In this document: piece by piece, positions 5,580 through 6,273 of the stretch
Layout: every line of letters begins with the position of its first letter
Position numbering within the stretch: position 1 is the first letter of the stretch
Origin: Caulobacteraceae bacterium
Lineage (GTDB): Bacteria > Pseudomonadota > Alphaproteobacteria > Caulobacterales > Caulobacteraceae
Length of the DNA stretch: 6,273 bases
NCBI GenBank assembly: GCA_947452665.1
Contig: CANGEH010000132.1
Location: 1 to 6,273, forward strand
Reading direction: 5' to 3'
Program-made: the position numbers and the translations under genes
Notes under the pieces: generated by a model
The model's input: only the letters and a program-made list of their open reading frames with translations
Told to the model about the DNA's origin: nothing
Database searches by the model: none

Positions 5580-5636
5580 TGCTATTAGTTGGGCCATAGG
5601 CGGCACAATGCTGTGACCTGCAAGAGGCTGTGACCC

Positions 5637-6273
5637 ATGGCGCGCGATTCCAAGCCCAAGATTGACCGTCGTTCGCTCTTGCTTGGCGCTGGTGCCGGGG
5701 TCGGGGGCGCGGCCGTCTTGGCTGCTGGCGGGGCGGCAATCAAGTCGGCCACGGCCAATCTGATCACCCCGCCGCCCTTACCCGCAGGCACGCCGCCAAG
5801 GATTGCCACATCATTCAAGGATTCGCGGCCCGGCGGGTTGGAGGTGGTCGTTGCACCCAAGGCCGCGCCCAATGTGGTCGTGATCATTTTGGACGATGTC
5901 GGCTTTGCCGATCTTGGTTGTTATGGCGGCGAGATCGAGACACCGCATATTGACCAATTGGCCAAGGGCGGCCTGCGCTATGTGAATTATCGCACCACGG
6001 CCATGTGCTCCTGCACCCGGGCGGCGCTTCTGACCGGGCTCAACCACCACTCGGCTGGCATGGGGTGGCTAGCCGATATTGATTCTGGCTATCCTGGCTA
6101 TCGCGGCGACCTGACCCGTGATGCGGCCACCTTGCCAGAAGTGTTGCGCGATGCTGGCTGGGCGACCTTTTTGGTTGGCAAATGGCATGTGAATAACGCC
6201 GAAAGCAACGGACCTGCGGGTCCGTTCCATAATTGGCCCACCCATCGCGGCTTTGATCGCGCCTATTGGTACC
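5637..6273 (+). CDS. Tat-exported sulfatase (arylsulfatase-like), N-terminal part (3' end outside the window)
   Basis: The first 212 residues of a sulfatase-superfamily hydrolase, probably periplasmic. A twin-arginine signal, DRRSLLLGAGAG (10-21), leads into a small-residue hydrophobic stretch and a likely cut after SATA (37-40). The fold begins at NVVVIILDDVGFADLGCYG (79-97), where Asp86 and Asp87 are the expected calcium ligands. The catalytic signature is AMCSCTRAALLTG (122-134). Cys124 is the residue normally oxidised to formylglycine and Arg128 is in place, but position 126 is Cys where the maturation motif C-x-P/A-x-R has Pro or Ala. Signature II, GWATFLVGKWH (174-184), is intact. The ATG has AGAGG 9 bases upstream. 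Sulfate ester cleavage is the family activity; the substrate is unknown. A phosphonate hydrolase or related superfamily member is possible, though the signatures favour a sulfatase. Confidence 0.9.
   Translation, partial: MARDSKPKIDRRSLLLGAGAGVGGAAVLAAGGAAIKSATANLITPPPLPAGTPPRIATSFKDSRPGGLEVVVAPKAAPNVVVIILDDVGFADLGCYGGEIETPHIDQLAKGGLRYVNYRTTAMCSCTRAALLTGLNHHSAGMGWLADIDSGYPGYRGDLTRDAATLPEVLRDAGWATFLVGKWHVNNAESNGPAGPFHNWPTHRGFDRAYWY

Overview
The window looks like ordinary chromosome of a GC-rich alphaproteobacterium. The evidence is the block SRP RNA - dnaX - recR, an alphaproteobacterial-style tau C-terminus on DnaX, a Coq4-family ubiquinone protein and a Tat-exported sulfatase. The exact order or genus cannot be fixed from sequence reading alone.

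Layout from left to right. (1) 2-922, + strand: the C-terminal part of a MATE-family multidrug exporter, cut by the window edge. (2) 930-1294, - strand: a ParD-like antitoxin whose partner toxin, ParE, survives only as an out-of-frame C-terminal remnant. A palindrome upstream of the antitoxin is a likely autoregulatory operator. (3) 1390-3976, + strand: the small bacterial SRP (4.5S) RNA, then dnaX (clamp-loader tau subunit), then recR (recombination mediator) starting with TTG on the base after the dnaX stop. The ybaB/ebfC gene that commonly sits between dnaX and recR is absent here. (4) 3984-4964, - strand, convergent with recR across 7 bases: a Coq4-family protein carrying the full HDxxH-x11-E metal motif. 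(5) 5121-5492, + strand, divergent from coq4: a small four-helix membrane protein, followed at once by a strong 12-bp hairpin. (6) 5637 to the right edge, + strand: the first 212 residues of a sulfatase with a twin-arginine signal peptide and an unusual catalytic motif (C-S-C-T-R in place of C-x-P/A-x-R).

How the parts relate: SRP RNA, dnaX and recR form a housekeeping block (protein targeting, replication, repair). The other genes look like independent units. No mobile element, tRNA, CRISPR array or integration site was seen. The two observations most worth a second look are the ParDE module reduced to an antitoxin with a toxin scar, and the Pro-to-Cys change in the sulfatase maturation motif. 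No clearly new multi-gene system is visible.
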